A program made the position numbers and the translations under genes. Positions 33,889-44,446 of a stretch of 64,000 bases of DNA are shown here, piece by piece. Numbering within the stretch: the first letter of the stretch is position 1; the number at the start of each line of letters is the position of its first letter. Under the pieces are notes generated by a model that had not been told where the DNA came from, searched no databases, and saw only the letters and a list, made by a program, of their open reading frames with translations. The stretch covers positions 4,158,016 to 4,222,015 of the forward strand of contig OX442427.1 in the NCBI GenBank assembly GCA_949361645.1, read 5' to 3'. The stretch comes from Spongilla lacustris. Taxonomy: Eukaryota > Porifera > Demospongiae > Spongillida > Spongillidae.

Positions 33889-34335
33889 GAGTAAAGCCAT
33901 GTCTAGTTACACAAAAAAAACTATGACCTTCTCTAATTTACTTCAAACTGTGCCTAACTAATGACCTCATGTACCTATACATACACTTCAATTATCTTGT
34001 CCCCAGGCCAAACAACTTTTGAATTACACAGACTTAATGTTTTAATGTTTTGTAATAACAATACTTATTCACGTGGGCGTTTCCATTTATAACTCAGGCA
34101 GTCGTTACAGTTGCGCAGTATTGCGTAGACCCGCACAAGTGGACCACAAATGGACCACATGCACGTATATAAGTCGAGTGCTTGACCGTTTATACGGTAT
34201 TTATAGCTAGAACAAGGCGAAAATCTTTGATTCAAATTTTCCAAAAAGTATATTTTCAGAATAATGTAATATTACATAGTAAGCATCTGCGATAGTTGTA
34301 TAACAGCGTGCCGCAAAATACCAGAGTGGCAATCT

Positions 34336-36363
34336 CACAGCCCTATGCGGCCATACATTTTGTGGACAAAAGGCATACTTATAGAAATATTGAAAAAGTG
34401 GCGTAATGCCTTAGCAACCACCCTTGACAACCGACAACCTTACAAACTTTGCACTACGTGTTAACATGTTTGAACTTGTCGCCATTTAAAGGCCATACAT
34501 GATGGAATGAAGTACCTTTGTTCTATTAGTAGCCAATGTCACATGGCCTAGTTTTCTCTCCACTGCTGCCATTTTTTTACGAACCCATCGACTTCAACGT
34601 ACTTTTTCGACTACGCAGACAAATTCTGCTCCCCAGATGGAAGCACAGAACAAAAGGAGACAGAAGGTACTTACAACGTGTAGTATGGAACTGTAGCCAT
34701 ACTTTTTCTTCGCGATGGTATACGCGTGTGAACTATACTGTGGTTTGAGCCGTGGTAACTATTAATGGTAATGTGCGAAATAACGTGTTTGAAAAGGGAT
34801 AGAATGCCTATCCACGATTTTTTTGCTTTGTTTGGCGGTGGAATTGCTTCCACAATCAAAGGTGCAATGGATAGCCTGTGCTCTTGAACAATAAGAGAGC
34901 GGTGTGTGTGGGCATGGATAGTCAGGATAGACGCTACCCCCTGTTAACCTAGTAGACCAAAGCCTGCACCCATCCACCTTGCCCATTGTTATAGATAAGA
35001 TCAATGTCCCATCAAACAGCCTCATTTTTTAGACAACCCTCCTCTTAGTGTCTCCATCATTGAGACTGCATCCCCCAGTACCTTTACCTACACTGCCTAC
35101 CCATATGTTATGGGAAGGAAGTGACTACTATTCTGACCCCAATCCATTGGTCCCTCCATCTCAGCATTCTAAGTGGAAATACAATTTTAACTTAATGGGT
35201 ATAAATGTGAAGCCATTAATAGTACCTTCTCTTCTACTCCCCTTTCCTTCCTCCCCTCCCCTCTCCTCCCCCTCCCTCTGCTTCCTCTCCTCCCTCCCCT
35301 CTCCTCCCCTCTCCTCCCTCCCCTCCCTCTCCTTCTTCCCTCTCCCCCTCCCTTCCCTCTCCTCCCTCCCTCACCTCTTTCCCTCTCCTCCTTCCCCTCT
35401 CCCTCTCCTCTCTCCCTCTCCTCTCCCTCTCCTCCCCTCTCTCCTCCCTCCCCTCCATCCCTCTTCTCTCTCCCTCCCCTCTCCTGTCCCTCCCCTCACC
35501 ACCCTCCCCTTCTCCCCCCTCTCCCTCTCCTCCCCCCTCTCCCTCTCCTCCCCCCTCTCCCTCTCCTCCCCCCTCTCCTCCCCTCCTCTCCCTCTCCTCC
35601 CCTCCCCCCACCCATTCTCCCTTGTTGTTACACTTTCCCTTCTATTTACTGTACTACACTAATGCCAGTTTAAACAGAATTCTCCTTATATACTTATAAC
35701 TACACTGTCAAAGAAGTGCTTATACATCACAAGCACTGAATGGCACTTCCAGTGGGTGCCATGGGGGGTTGTATATAACTTATAGTACCTCTGAACTTTG
35801 ATAGAATGCCCTCCTTTTCTTCCCTGTAGCCACCAAAAGGCTTCCATAGACTCTGCAACGTTTCTGGAGCTGGTCTCTGCGGTGTTACATCTAGGCTATG
35901 TGACCGAACAAAGCAACTGAAGCCGCATTATTCATAGCCAAGCAAAACCGTTTATTGTCAATGTGTGATTAAAAAAAAAGTATGGCTGCATCTGAATGGT
36001 GTTACTGTACACCTAATTGTGTGTAGTTGACGATGCGGCATACCAACCGTCTTGAGAATTTGTCTGTGCTTGGTGTTTTCAGCCTAAAGCTACCCCTCTC
36101 CCTTACGATATCCGTATATAAATTGGCTGCGCGTTATTAAGGATTGTGATATGAAGAGTGCGCATATGGTATAGTCTCTACTGCGATAATACACCAGTTA
36201 AATGGGAGGGATCAACGGACATTCGATGGTAAAATGAACAAGATACAGCTCTCTCAAAAAACGCCATTTTAATGAGGCCATGGCGCATATAGCCACAATG
36301 GTTTTTTTTGGTTTACGGTATTGTCTAATTATGGACCCTTTTGTCCAGTCGCAAAGGGCTGTG
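34336..36363. mobile_element. 2.0-kb element inside the left inverted repeat, ATCT duplication
   Basis: The ends are CACAGCCCTATGCG at left and CGCAAAGGGCTGTG at right (imperfect inverted repeat of about 14 bases), flanked by ATCT (34332-34335, 36364-36367). The other inverted repeat of the host transposon reads gtggcaatctagatttc without interruption (complement near 40385), giving the exact empty site. No transposase is evident. The interior has short frames and a 400-base pyrimidine tract. Superfamily unresolved. Confidence 0.85.
35229..35625. repeat. Long polypyrimidine/polypurine tract
   Basis: About 400 bases of almost pure C and T on the plus strand (cctcccctctcctcccc-type repeats). 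It creates spurious long frames on both strands (proline/serine/leucine-rich on plus, glycine/glutamate/arginine-rich on minus). Such tracts can form triplex (H-DNA) structures and often stall polymerases. Confidence 0.92.
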
Positions 36364-36435
36364 ATCTAGATTTCAAAGAGTTATTAACTGTAATAGTGAA
36401 TAAACACCAACTTGAGATAGACTATCTGAAGACCC

Positions 36436-37263
36436 TTACCACAAAATGTATTCATCGTTTACACAGTAACCACAATGACAGTCGTTTAACAAGCGTGTTG
36501 CTTCTAGTGCATCTTCATGAGTAATGTTATAGACTCTTCCTGTCAATGTATTCGCACTAACTTTCATTAGGATTTGCGAGCGACTGACAACCAATTCATC
36601 CCGTCGTTTGGGGAATGACAAGGAAGGAGAAGGGCCAGAAGGATGGAGGAACTGCACTTTCACCTCATCATTGTCACATGTCTCCATGACCAAAGCTAGC
36701 CACCACAAGGAGTTATACTCGCAAATAACATAACCTGTCAATTCTGCCATTGAGAGCAACTCCCTATGTGTAGATATTCTGACAGTGGTACTCTTAGGGG
36801 AATATGAATAGGGCTTTACCTCCAACACACTGGTCTTGTCTATCAAAGGAGAGTATGAATGTGTGCCAACAATAGTAACAACAGCTTCAAGACGCTTTTG
36901 AAGGAGATGCTCCTCAGCTTCATATTCCCCCGCGTCAACATAGTGAAAGTGAATGGATGGTATTGCCTCTTTGGCCCATTCATAGAGCTGAAGTGGTGTT
37001 TGTATTTGGCCCTCTAAGGGCCTTTGCAGACTGGCTCTTGCTGCTTCGCGCTTGATTGTACCACCCAAACCATCACATGGACCTTTACCATGTGACATGG
37101 CAAAGAAATGCCACTCAGCTTCCAGGTTAAAATCTTGCATGTGGAAGGCCAAATTGACAAAATTCTTCCTGTTCTTGTACTGAGAGGAAGCACCATCAGT
37201 AAAGTAGTACACCTTCCTGAGATTCGTGATGGACTTGGTCAAGAACTCTAGAAGCTTTTTCAC
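36436..37263 (-). pseudogene. Transposase C-terminal part (DDE family with SHGKGPCDG motif)
   Basis: 275 codons beginning in mid-protein. YYFTDGASSQYKNRKNF carries the second catalytic aspartate candidate, and WHFFAMSHGKGPCDGLGGTI is the family hallmark. A long tail follows (SMAELTGYVICEYNSLWWLA, VQFLHPSGPSPSLSFPKRRD) ending CVNDEYILW, with a Cys-x-Cys-rich tip (CHCGYCV). The frame continues upstream without a stop to the hAT insertion point at 37398. This half is otherwise undamaged. Confidence 0.8.
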
Positions 37264-37398
37264 AAACAGGTGTACAGATACTGCATCATGTACCAGACAA
37301 TTTGAAATGACAGCGAAGTTTAATGATTGGAGTGTATCTGTTGCTGCAGTTTGAGTGCTACAGGTACCTTGGGATTCTGGTTGCTTTTTATAGTAAAC

Positions 37399-38556
37399 CA
37401 GTGCTTCCCGACACGCTCGCCAAAATCGCCATTTGCGACAGAAATGCTCGCTTGGCGATTTTTAGCATCGTAGTACTCGCCGTTTTGGCGATTCTATAAC
37501 TAGTTGCAATATTAATAACGACCAATAATATACATGTCGCATCGCTTGCGTTACGATGGAAATCAAAAGTTTAGAATATTCATAGACCATCAATGTCACG
37601 TCCGATAGAATTCAAATTCAATTATTAATTAAGTGCACGTGTGAAATGGCAGACTTACCTTGCGCTAAGAAGTGTAAAGTTGAAAAACGTCATTTCTTGT
37701 CATCCTGGAGCAGAGAATTTCCGTGGGTTACTTACGATCATGCTGTGGGTATGCTGTGTAAGTATTGTATTGATGCAAAGCTGAGCAACACTTTCACAAT
37801 GGGATGTGACAAGCTTAAGAAAGATTCGCTGCTCAAACATGCCTGCACGAGCGACCATAAGAGTGCCATAGAAGCTAAGTCTGGTATAAAGCACATGGAG
37901 CATGCTTTAGCACATGCTTACAAGGGACATGAGTTGGCTGTTGTGGCTGCTTTAAAAACGGTGTACTTACTATATGGCAAAAAAGAACTTGCCAAATGAC
38001 CATTTTTCAGATATGAAGCAATTCCTCGTGATTCAAGGCTGTAAGGAGATTGGCAATTTGAGTTTTCAATGTTCTAGCGGTGGGAGACAGTACACATATG
38101 AACATAGTGAAGGTGTTAAGGGTTTTCAAAGCGCTATTGTTGCAGTTGTTGAAGAGGAGTTGAAAATAAATCTGTCTGCCGCTCAGTTTTACTCTTTATT
38201 GATTGACGAGTCAACAGATATTGCAACTGACCACAACCTGATTATATACTTACGTTTTGTACTGAATGGTGAAGTGCATTCCCGCTTTGTTTCTTTACAC
38301 CAGAATTAGATACAATGGAAAATTTTAACTTTCACAAGGCATTCACAAAGTGGTGTGAAATTAAAGAACATGTTATTTGTCGACAGTGAACCATTGTGCG
38401 TACACCTATTCTGAATTGTATGATTGTACACCTGTTCTGAATTGTATGATATAAGTACAGTACATGTCTTGGCTACTTAAAAATATAATTGGCTATTACA
38501 AAAAAGGCAAATTAGCCAATTTGGCTACAAAAAATAACATGTATCGGTAAGCACTG
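37399..38556 (+). mobile_element. 1.16-kb hAT remnant inserted in the transposase gene
   Basis: The ends form an inverted pair, CAGTGCTTCCCGA at left and TCGGTAAGCACTG at right (one mismatch), with GTAAAC repeated at both flanks (37393-37398, 38557-38562). The adjacent CA makes an 8-base duplication also arguable. Removing the insert makes the interrupted reading frame on the minus strand continuous. It carries only the N-terminal part of a hAT transposase, so it is an internally or 3'-deleted copy. Confidence 0.85.
37646..38309 (+). pseudogene. hAT transposase N-terminal fragment (BED-like finger, SIDEST-type motif)
   Basis: Two overlapping frames (37646-37999 and 37974-38309) related by a frame change near 37.97 kb. 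The first encodes MADLPCAKKCKVEKRHFLSS, a W-rich start (FPWVTYD) and a Cys2-type finger (LCKYCIDAK then KHACTSDHK), as in ZMYM6/C17orf113-like domesticated hAT proteins. The second contains LLIDESTDIATDHNLIIYLR, the conserved first catalytic region of hAT transposases. The dimerisation and C-terminal catalytic parts are absent. Confidence 0.8.
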
Positions 38557-38799
38557 GTAAACCACAAACGGATGTATCGTGGCCTGGTCATTGTTCCAAT
38601 GAAAGCCTTGCACAGCATCCTGAATAACAAAACTATAGTTTTGAGCAAAGTCGCCAATTACCACTGCTTCTCCTTCTTTTAAATTGGCCTTCTTTTCAAC
38701 CAGAAATGCTGCTTGTTGCTTTGCTATAAAGTCATGTGTTCGAAGACTTGACAGGCTTTCAAGCAATGTGTCAACAAAGTCTTCTGTCCCTTTTGTCAA
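38512..38799 (-). pseudogene. Transposase middle part, truncated by the hAT insertion
   Basis: 95 codons. The true part is TEDFVDTLLESLSSLRTHDF, KEGEAVVIGDFAQNYSFVIQ (candidate first catalytic aspartate) and DAVQGFHWNNDQATIHPFVV. The last fifteen or so residues derive from the hAT sequence. The frame continues in the fragment at 37263-36436 once the insert is removed. Confidence 0.8.
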
Positions 38800-39617
38800 C
38801 TGCGGTCAACAGAAAGCCAGGAAATCTCATCAACACCCATATCATTGAAGATTTCCATCAAAGATGCCTTCAGTTTTGGCAACTTACTACAGTAGGCACA
38901 CTCAGCAGCATTGTCATCCTCATCACAGAAGTTGCATCCACCTTCCACATTTGTGTTACTGCACATACTGCACTCTCTGAGATAGCATTCAGGTTGAGCA
39001 GGATTGCAAGACAGTTTGTCTAGGAGATGTTTATACGTGATTGAAACATCATCAGGCAAATCTAGCATTTCCTTGAAGTGTGTACTTGTGCTAAGTTTGC
39101 ATCCTTCAAACATCAGCTTCACATTCTGATAGAGAACACAGACACACACATTATGAGTACCTGCTGTCCCCGCCAACACAACATTCTTAGGACGAAGTTC
39201 CATGAACTTTGAACGCCCAACCTTCACTTCAGGATACCCATTTTGAAATTGCCTATGCGCCTCAATCAGGTTACTAAGAAGTAATCGCTTTTGTGTTTTA
39301 GTCTTCTTTCCATTTACCATGACTGAAATGTAGTCTCTTGTACCTGCCATCATGCGGCTGACTGCATCGCTGAGGTAAAACTCCTTCACCAGCTGCACAG
39401 TTCTGTCACTCAGTGTCTTACTAGGCCGAGAATTAGGTGTTGACAAAACTCCTTTGGATAAAACCAACTCTTTAGCCTTTCTCGCCATGTGCTGGGTTGC
39501 TCCAAATTCCTCCTGAATCCTTTGTAATGTCCAAGACTGCGGAAGAACTGTTAATACCTGAAGCTTCTCACTTTTCTTTGTACTTTCGTTGAATTTCTTC
39601 TTTAGCTGCTCTATCAA
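38796..39617 (-). pseudogene. Transposase second frame (N-terminal half)
   Basis: 273 codons. Contains a basic helical region (IEQLKKKFNESTKKSEKLQV), a helix-turn-helix-like segment (TLQRIQEEFGATQHMARKAK), KFMELRPKNVVLAGTAGTHN, VCVCVLYQNVKLMF and a cysteine-rich finger (CYLRECSMC, CNFC, CAYC). It is followed by a frame change near 38.797 kb into the next fragment and preceded by another near 39.64 kb. Confidence 0.8.
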
Positions 39618-39639
39618 TTCACGATACTCCTCCTCTTCC

Positions 39640-40248
39640 TTACATGGCCCCAGCTTTAGCTACTTTGTAATGGTCTGATCTATCGTCTTCAGCATACCTT
39701 TTCCTCCTTAGCTTCATTTTATCGATTGGAGACTGATCTAGGCTCACCAACAAAGAAGATATCCTAGAGGTTACCACATCTTCTTGAGCTCCAAAATCAT
39801 CATCACTTGGCTCCTTACTGGTATCATCATCAGATGCTTCATCATCAACTGCTTCATCATCAGCTGCTTCATCATCACTAGGATTGTCTAGAAACAGTTG
39901 GGGAAGTGAGAGATTCCTTCGACATGAAGTGCAAAGTTTCTTCCCAGGAACTAGGTTTAAACCACTTGCACGCTGCTTCAGGGCCATTGACACACTGATA
40001 ACTTTAAGGCCACGGGTCACAGACCTGTTCTTATGAATTCCATGTGGGTCACAACACTTCTTCTGATTCAGCACATATAACTTCAGATACACAGTCCTGT
40101 GTGCATCACATACAGTGGTTACTGAATGCCCTGTTCTGAGGTTCAACAGGACCCTTTCTTCTTCAGTCAAAGCATTGCGTGATCTGTTGCAACAATGGTC
40201 ATTCAGCAGCTCACCAAGATGACAGCGACTTTCCATGTTCAACCACAT
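39640..40248 (-). pseudogene. Transposase first frame (N-terminus)
   Basis: 202 codons starting MWLNMESRCHLGELLNDHCC, inside the inner edge of the right inverted repeat. Features are a Cys-rich zinc module (KKCCDPHGIHKNR, GKKLCTSCRRNL) and an acidic repeat (DDEAADDEAVDDEASDDDTS). The frame ends at a stop where the next fragment begins in another frame, so a frame change or an intron lies near 39.64 kb. Since two further frame changes follow, decay is the simpler reading. Confidence 0.75.
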
Positions 40249-40832
40249 TGCCTTTCCGCAATGTCAATTGGTTAGTTACGTTATTAACCACAAGATGATG
40301 AATATATTATGTGGGCAAGGGCTAGTCAGATAGTCTATGACAAGTTGGTGTTTATCCACTATTACAGTTAATAACTCTTTGAAATCTAGATTGCCACTCT
40401 GGTATTGTACGGTGCGCTGTTATACAACTATCGCAGATGCTTACTATGTAATATTACATTATTCTGAAAATATACCTTTTGGAAAATTTGAATCAAAGAT
40501 TTTCGCCTTGTTCTAGCTATAAATACCGTATAAACGGTCAAGCGCTCGACTTATATACGTGCATGTGGTCCAATTGTGGTCCACTTGTGCGGATCTACGT
40601 AATACTGCGCAACTGTAACGACTGCCTGAGTTATAAATGGAAATGCCCACGAATAAGTATTGTTATTACAAAACATTAAAACATTAAGTCTGTGTAATTC
40701 AAAAGTGGTTTGGCCTGGGGACAAGATAATTGAAGTGTATGTATAGGTACATGAGGTCATTAGTTAGGCCCAGTTTGAAGTAAATTAGAGAAGGTCATAG
40801 TTCTTTTGGTGTGACTAGACATGGCTTTACTC

Positions 40833-40920
40833 AAAGCTGTCCTAAATATATAGCAGTTTCTGACGTCCCATTGTTGGCATGCAGCTATAATTTGTATGGT
40901 ACCATCCATACACACTTTTC
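40833..40920. mobile_element. Second member of the giant-palindrome family (part 2)
   Basis: Resumes with aaagctgtcctaaatatata and continues through tttgtatggtaccat, matching bases near 8054-8135 of the first copy. It is the far side of the target interrupted by the 6.9-kb transposon. Confidence 0.8.
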
Positions 40921-41010
40921 ATACCACATGTTGCAAATGCATGAGCATGTGAGCATAAGAAAAACATCACTCCACACAGTGCACGTTTTTCATCCTCGCA
41001 CAGGAGGTAG

Positions 41011-42564
41011 AGCATCACAACTTTTGCCACGACCCTCTCAAATCCTTTTCATTTTTCAGCAATCTAATAGGGGTCAATAGAGATGAGTTATTACGCACAG
41101 TTTCACTTTCTGATACACTTCGGTAATTGACAATATTTTGTCAACTTTGTAAGCGCCATGAAATTTGGTGATTACTATTACTGTTTTGCAAAGCTACAGT
41201 AATGTGTCCATATGGTTTGAATTCAAACTGTTACTAGCACTAGAATGCACTCACCTCATGGGTGTACACACATGTATGTGTTGTGTGAAAACCATAATAA
41301 ACTTAATATTTTGACTAGTTGTTTTACACTTCTCTAGTTATCTCAAAACAACCCTATTCATTTCTGTATTTCAATCTTACCCCGTGACGAGTAAGGTTAT
41401 GAAGTACTTAATGCATTAAAATTAATTTAGGGTATCCGTTCTGCTAGTAAGTTATAAATTGATATGTGTCAAAAACAATGTTTCTTTGAGCTGCCGCTTG
41501 ATCACAAAGTTTACACAGACGTTACGATGCTATTAAAACAGACGTAACTACAATAGAAGGGCGTTGCCCAAGTTGCAAAAGAACAGGAAGGTCACGTTGC
41601 ACTCTGCGCTAAAATGCACTTATAGCACACATGACACTTCTATCCCGATACAACAATAGTAGCGCTCTAGAAAGCATAGCAAAACTGTATGTGCTATATT
41701 TATCTAATCATATACATGTGCACAAAAGATCGCACCGTATGTGTAGTGCTGTAGCTAAAAAAATAAATAAATAAATAAATAAACTAATTACTCAGTCTAA
41801 CTTGAAGGGCTCTTGAACCCTCGAGCGATACAGCATCACTAAGCCTGTAGCAGTGGGAGTCAACAAGAGTTGATGCTGGAATGAAAGGAATATCTTGAGT
41901 CTGCGGATAAACATGCTTAGAGCGCTACTATTGTTGTATCCGGACACTCATGCGTGCTAATTAGCAAGCGTACGAAGCTTAGTGCAGACCTTCCCGTTCT
42001 TTTGCAACTTGGGTTACACCCTTCTATCATAGTTACGTCTGTTTTAATAGCATCGTAACGTCTGTGTAAACTTTGTGATCAAGCGGCAGCTCAAAGAAAC
42101 ATAATGTTTTTGACACAAATCAATTTATAACTTACTAGCGGAATGGATACCCAAAATTAATTTTAATGCATTAACTACTTCATAACCTTACTCGTCACGG
42201 GGTAAAATTGAAATACAGAAATGAATAGGGGTGTTTTGAGATAACTAGAGAAGTGTAAAACAACTAGTTAAAATATTAAGTTTATTATGGTTTTCACACA
42301 ACACATACATGTGTGTACACCCATGAGGTGAGTGCATTCTAGTGTTAGTAACAGTTTGAATTCAAATCTTATGGACACATTACTGTAGCTTTGCAAAACA
42401 GTCATAGTAATCACATGGCGCTTACAAAGTTGACAAAATATTGTCAATTAACCGAAGTGTATCAGAAAGTGAAACTGTGCGTAATAACTCATCTCTATTG
42501 ACCCCTATTAGATTGCTGAAAAATGAAAAGGATTTGAGAGGGTTGTGGCAAAAGTTGTGGTGCT
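41011..42564. mobile_element. 1.55-kb fold-back element
   Basis: Arms of about 650 bases: agcatcacaacttttgccac at left has its counterpart ending at 42564. Shared blocks include ctgaaaaatgaaaaggattt (complement), ttacgcacagtttcactttc, agctgccgcttgatcacaaa and gcgctactattgttgtatc (complement). The roughly 240-base loop (41680-41915) contains an AAATAAAT microsatellite near 41758-41783. No coding capacity. Target duplication not clear. Confidence 0.8.
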
Positions 42565-43215
42565 ATTGACTCACAGCAGAAAATGGTGTGCTCACTGGCA
42601 AAACTAAGATGAGTTATCGTGGTATGGTGGGATTAGTATAACTGCACTCCTATCCCTTAATGCTCCAGATTTAGATGTTCTGACGTAACTGATATTCAAG
42701 GTACATCCTTATTAATGCATACCTACATCAGTCCACTCAGTTGCACGATCAGATGCTCAATCTAGGTGCATAACCAAGAGAACAAGAGTGCATGTGTATC
42801 ATCAAGAAAGTGAAAACATGAAGTAAAATTGAAGGAACAGTGTACAGTTCAGTGAGATTTCTATTTTTGGGGTTGGGTACTCAGGTTGTGTCCAAGGTAA
42901 CAAAGCAAGATTGAAACTCATGTTCTGGCTAAGAAGTGAGTGTGCAGGTATTACATACACGTAGTAGTACTAGTAAGAAGTACAGGTAGATGGGGTGGGG
43001 TGCAGAGAAGGGGCGGATTAAAATGTGCTGAAAAGGAGGGAGGTCAACCAGAGGTGGGTTTGCTAAGAACACCAACAGTTTCTGTGTAGAGAGCTCGCCC
43101 CTTGGCAAAGTACACCAACAGTTTTAGTAACTCCTGATGAATATGCCTTATTTATCCAGGTCTGAGAGGTGTTACTTTTCCCAATCTGTAAGGGGGCACT
43201 TACCTTCATCCCCAG
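42565..43215. other. Gene-free stretch
   Basis: No gene is supported. A G-rich patch lies near 42990-43050 and the phrase caccaacagttt occurs twice (43070, 43110). Confidence 0.45.
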
Positions 43216-43814
43216 GCCGTCAATTAGGAAAATAAAGACGGTCTGGTAGCTATTGCCACTATGTTAGTGCGCATGCGCTGGCCATTACCTGAAAAACATA
43301 TACTTAGCTTGTAAACCGTTCCGTAAACCGTTCCGCGTGAAGCAATGGCAGAAGAGGCAGTGAGAGTGGGGTCTTTATTCTTTTTATAAGTAGCGTTCGC
43401 TGTTGTTCTAAGATACTCTCCTGACATAAGTATGTTTTTGCAAGGTATGCAAATGAACCTGGACAAACCATCCTCATAAGCCACTGGGACATCGGCAACC
43501 GTGCTGAGCCTGTTTGCAAGATCTGATGCCAAAAATTCCCTTGAAAAAAGCGCGACAATCGCATAATGTGTACGAGACAAAACACTGCCACAAATCCTAC
43601 AAGACTTTGACATCGAATACGTATACGCATCACGTGTGCGATGTTTTTAATTTTATTCATAAACAAAACCATAAAAAGGCAGACCAGATATGAGTGAGCT
43701 AATGGAACGGTTTACAAGCTAAGTATACGATTACGTGTTTTTCAGGTAATGGCCAGCGCATGCGCACTAACATAGTGGCAATAGCTACCAAGCCGTCTTT
43801 TTTTATTGACGGGC
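43216..43814. mobile_element. 0.6-kb fold-back element carrying a zinc-finger exon
   Basis: Arms of about 100 bases (gtagctattgccactatgtt, gcgcatgcgctggccattac, acttagcttgtaaacc) flank a 390-base unique centre. Near each outer end, gccgtcaat and gacggt form a small subterminal hairpin. The centre is occupied by the zinc-finger frame listed separately. A perfect target duplication is not evident. Confidence 0.65.
43224..43613 (-). CDS. ZAD-like zinc-finger exon within the fold-back
   Basis: 129 codons starting MSKSCRICGSVLSRTHYAIV. CRIC followed after about 50 residues by FICIPCKNIL gives a C2...C2 arrangement like ZAD/CxxC protein-interaction fingers found at the N-terminus of many invertebrate proteins. 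Intervening residues (LFSREFLASDLANRLSTVAD) fit such a fold. The last 35 codons run into the inverted-repeat arm and probably are not part of the original protein, so the original exon likely ended near residue 93. I see no downstream exon. It may be a captured host first exon or the element's own gene. Confidence 0.45.
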   Translation of the reverse strand: MSKSCRICGSVLSRTHYAIVALFSREFLASDLANRLSTVADVPVAYEDGLSRFICIPCKNILMSGEYLRTTANATYKKNKDPTLTASSAIASRGTVYGTVYKLSICFSGNGQRMRTNIVAIATRPSLFS

Positions 43815-43878
43815 TGCGGACGAGGCTAGGGGGGGGAGGAGGCACTGTACACTAGATGATGACCACACCACAGGTGTG

Positions 43879-44365
43879 ACCACATTGGATGGATGATGAC
43901 CACACATTAGATGATGGTCAAATCCAAAACTTGTTTTCTGATACTCACTCACCTGTTAACTTTAGCTTTTTGGTAGAGGGTTCTTCTTTTAAGTCTATAA
44001 GGGAAGGACAAAATAGAACTGCAGTCATAGGTGGAACAAAAGAGAAGATTCAGGGAAAAAGAGGAGAGGGGAGAAGATAGGGAGGTGGGTAGGTGGAGGT
44101 GGGGAAGGGGAAGGAAGTAAATGGATTTAGAGGATGGACAGGTGTGACCACACTGGATGGATGATGACCACATTAGATGATGGTCAAATCCAAAACTTGT
44201 TTCCTGATACTCACTCACCTGTTAAATTTAGCTTTTTGGTAGAGGGTTCTTCTAAGTCTATAAGGGAAGGACAAAATAGAACTGCAATCATAGGTGGAAC
44301 AAAAGAGAAGATTCAGGGAAAAAGAGGAGAGGGGAGAAAATAGGGAGGTGGGTAGGTGGAGGTGA
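43879..44365. repeat. Tandem duplication of about 255 bp
   Basis: Two copies (about 43879-44100 and 44138-44365) of a segment containing tggatggatgatgaccacac, tagctttttggtagagggtt and ttcagggaaaaagaggagag. They differ by a few substitutions and small indels. Purine-rich tails follow each copy. Confidence 0.9.
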
Positions 44366-44446
44366 GAGGAAGGGAGGGAAGGGGAAGTGGAAGAGTGGGG
44401 AAGGAAAAAATAGAATGGAAGGAAAGTAACACAAGAAATAAACAAA

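Larger units (their letters stand above)
33889..40832 (-). mobile_element. 6.9-kb DDE transposon with about 0.5-kb inverted ends, AAAG duplication
   Basis: The ends are long inverted repeats (left 33889-34335 plus 36368-36440, right about 40305-40832) starting GAGTAAAGCCATGTCTAG. The flanks carry AAAG on both sides (33885-33888, 40833-40836). Joining the flanks recreates ggcaaagctgtcctaaatat, the uninterrupted form present near 8051, so this is a clean insertion into the palindromic family. Minus-strand frames encode a transposase of a family common in cnidarians and sponges (motif SHGKGPCDG). Four-base duplication would fit the Sola superfamily, but I assign this only tentatively. The element itself contains two later insertions (34336-36363, 37399-38556). 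Confidence 0.85.

Noticed and set aside
35048..35662. 204-codon plus frame and its 125-codon antisense partner
   Set aside because: Both are products of the polypyrimidine tract, with only low-complexity composition.
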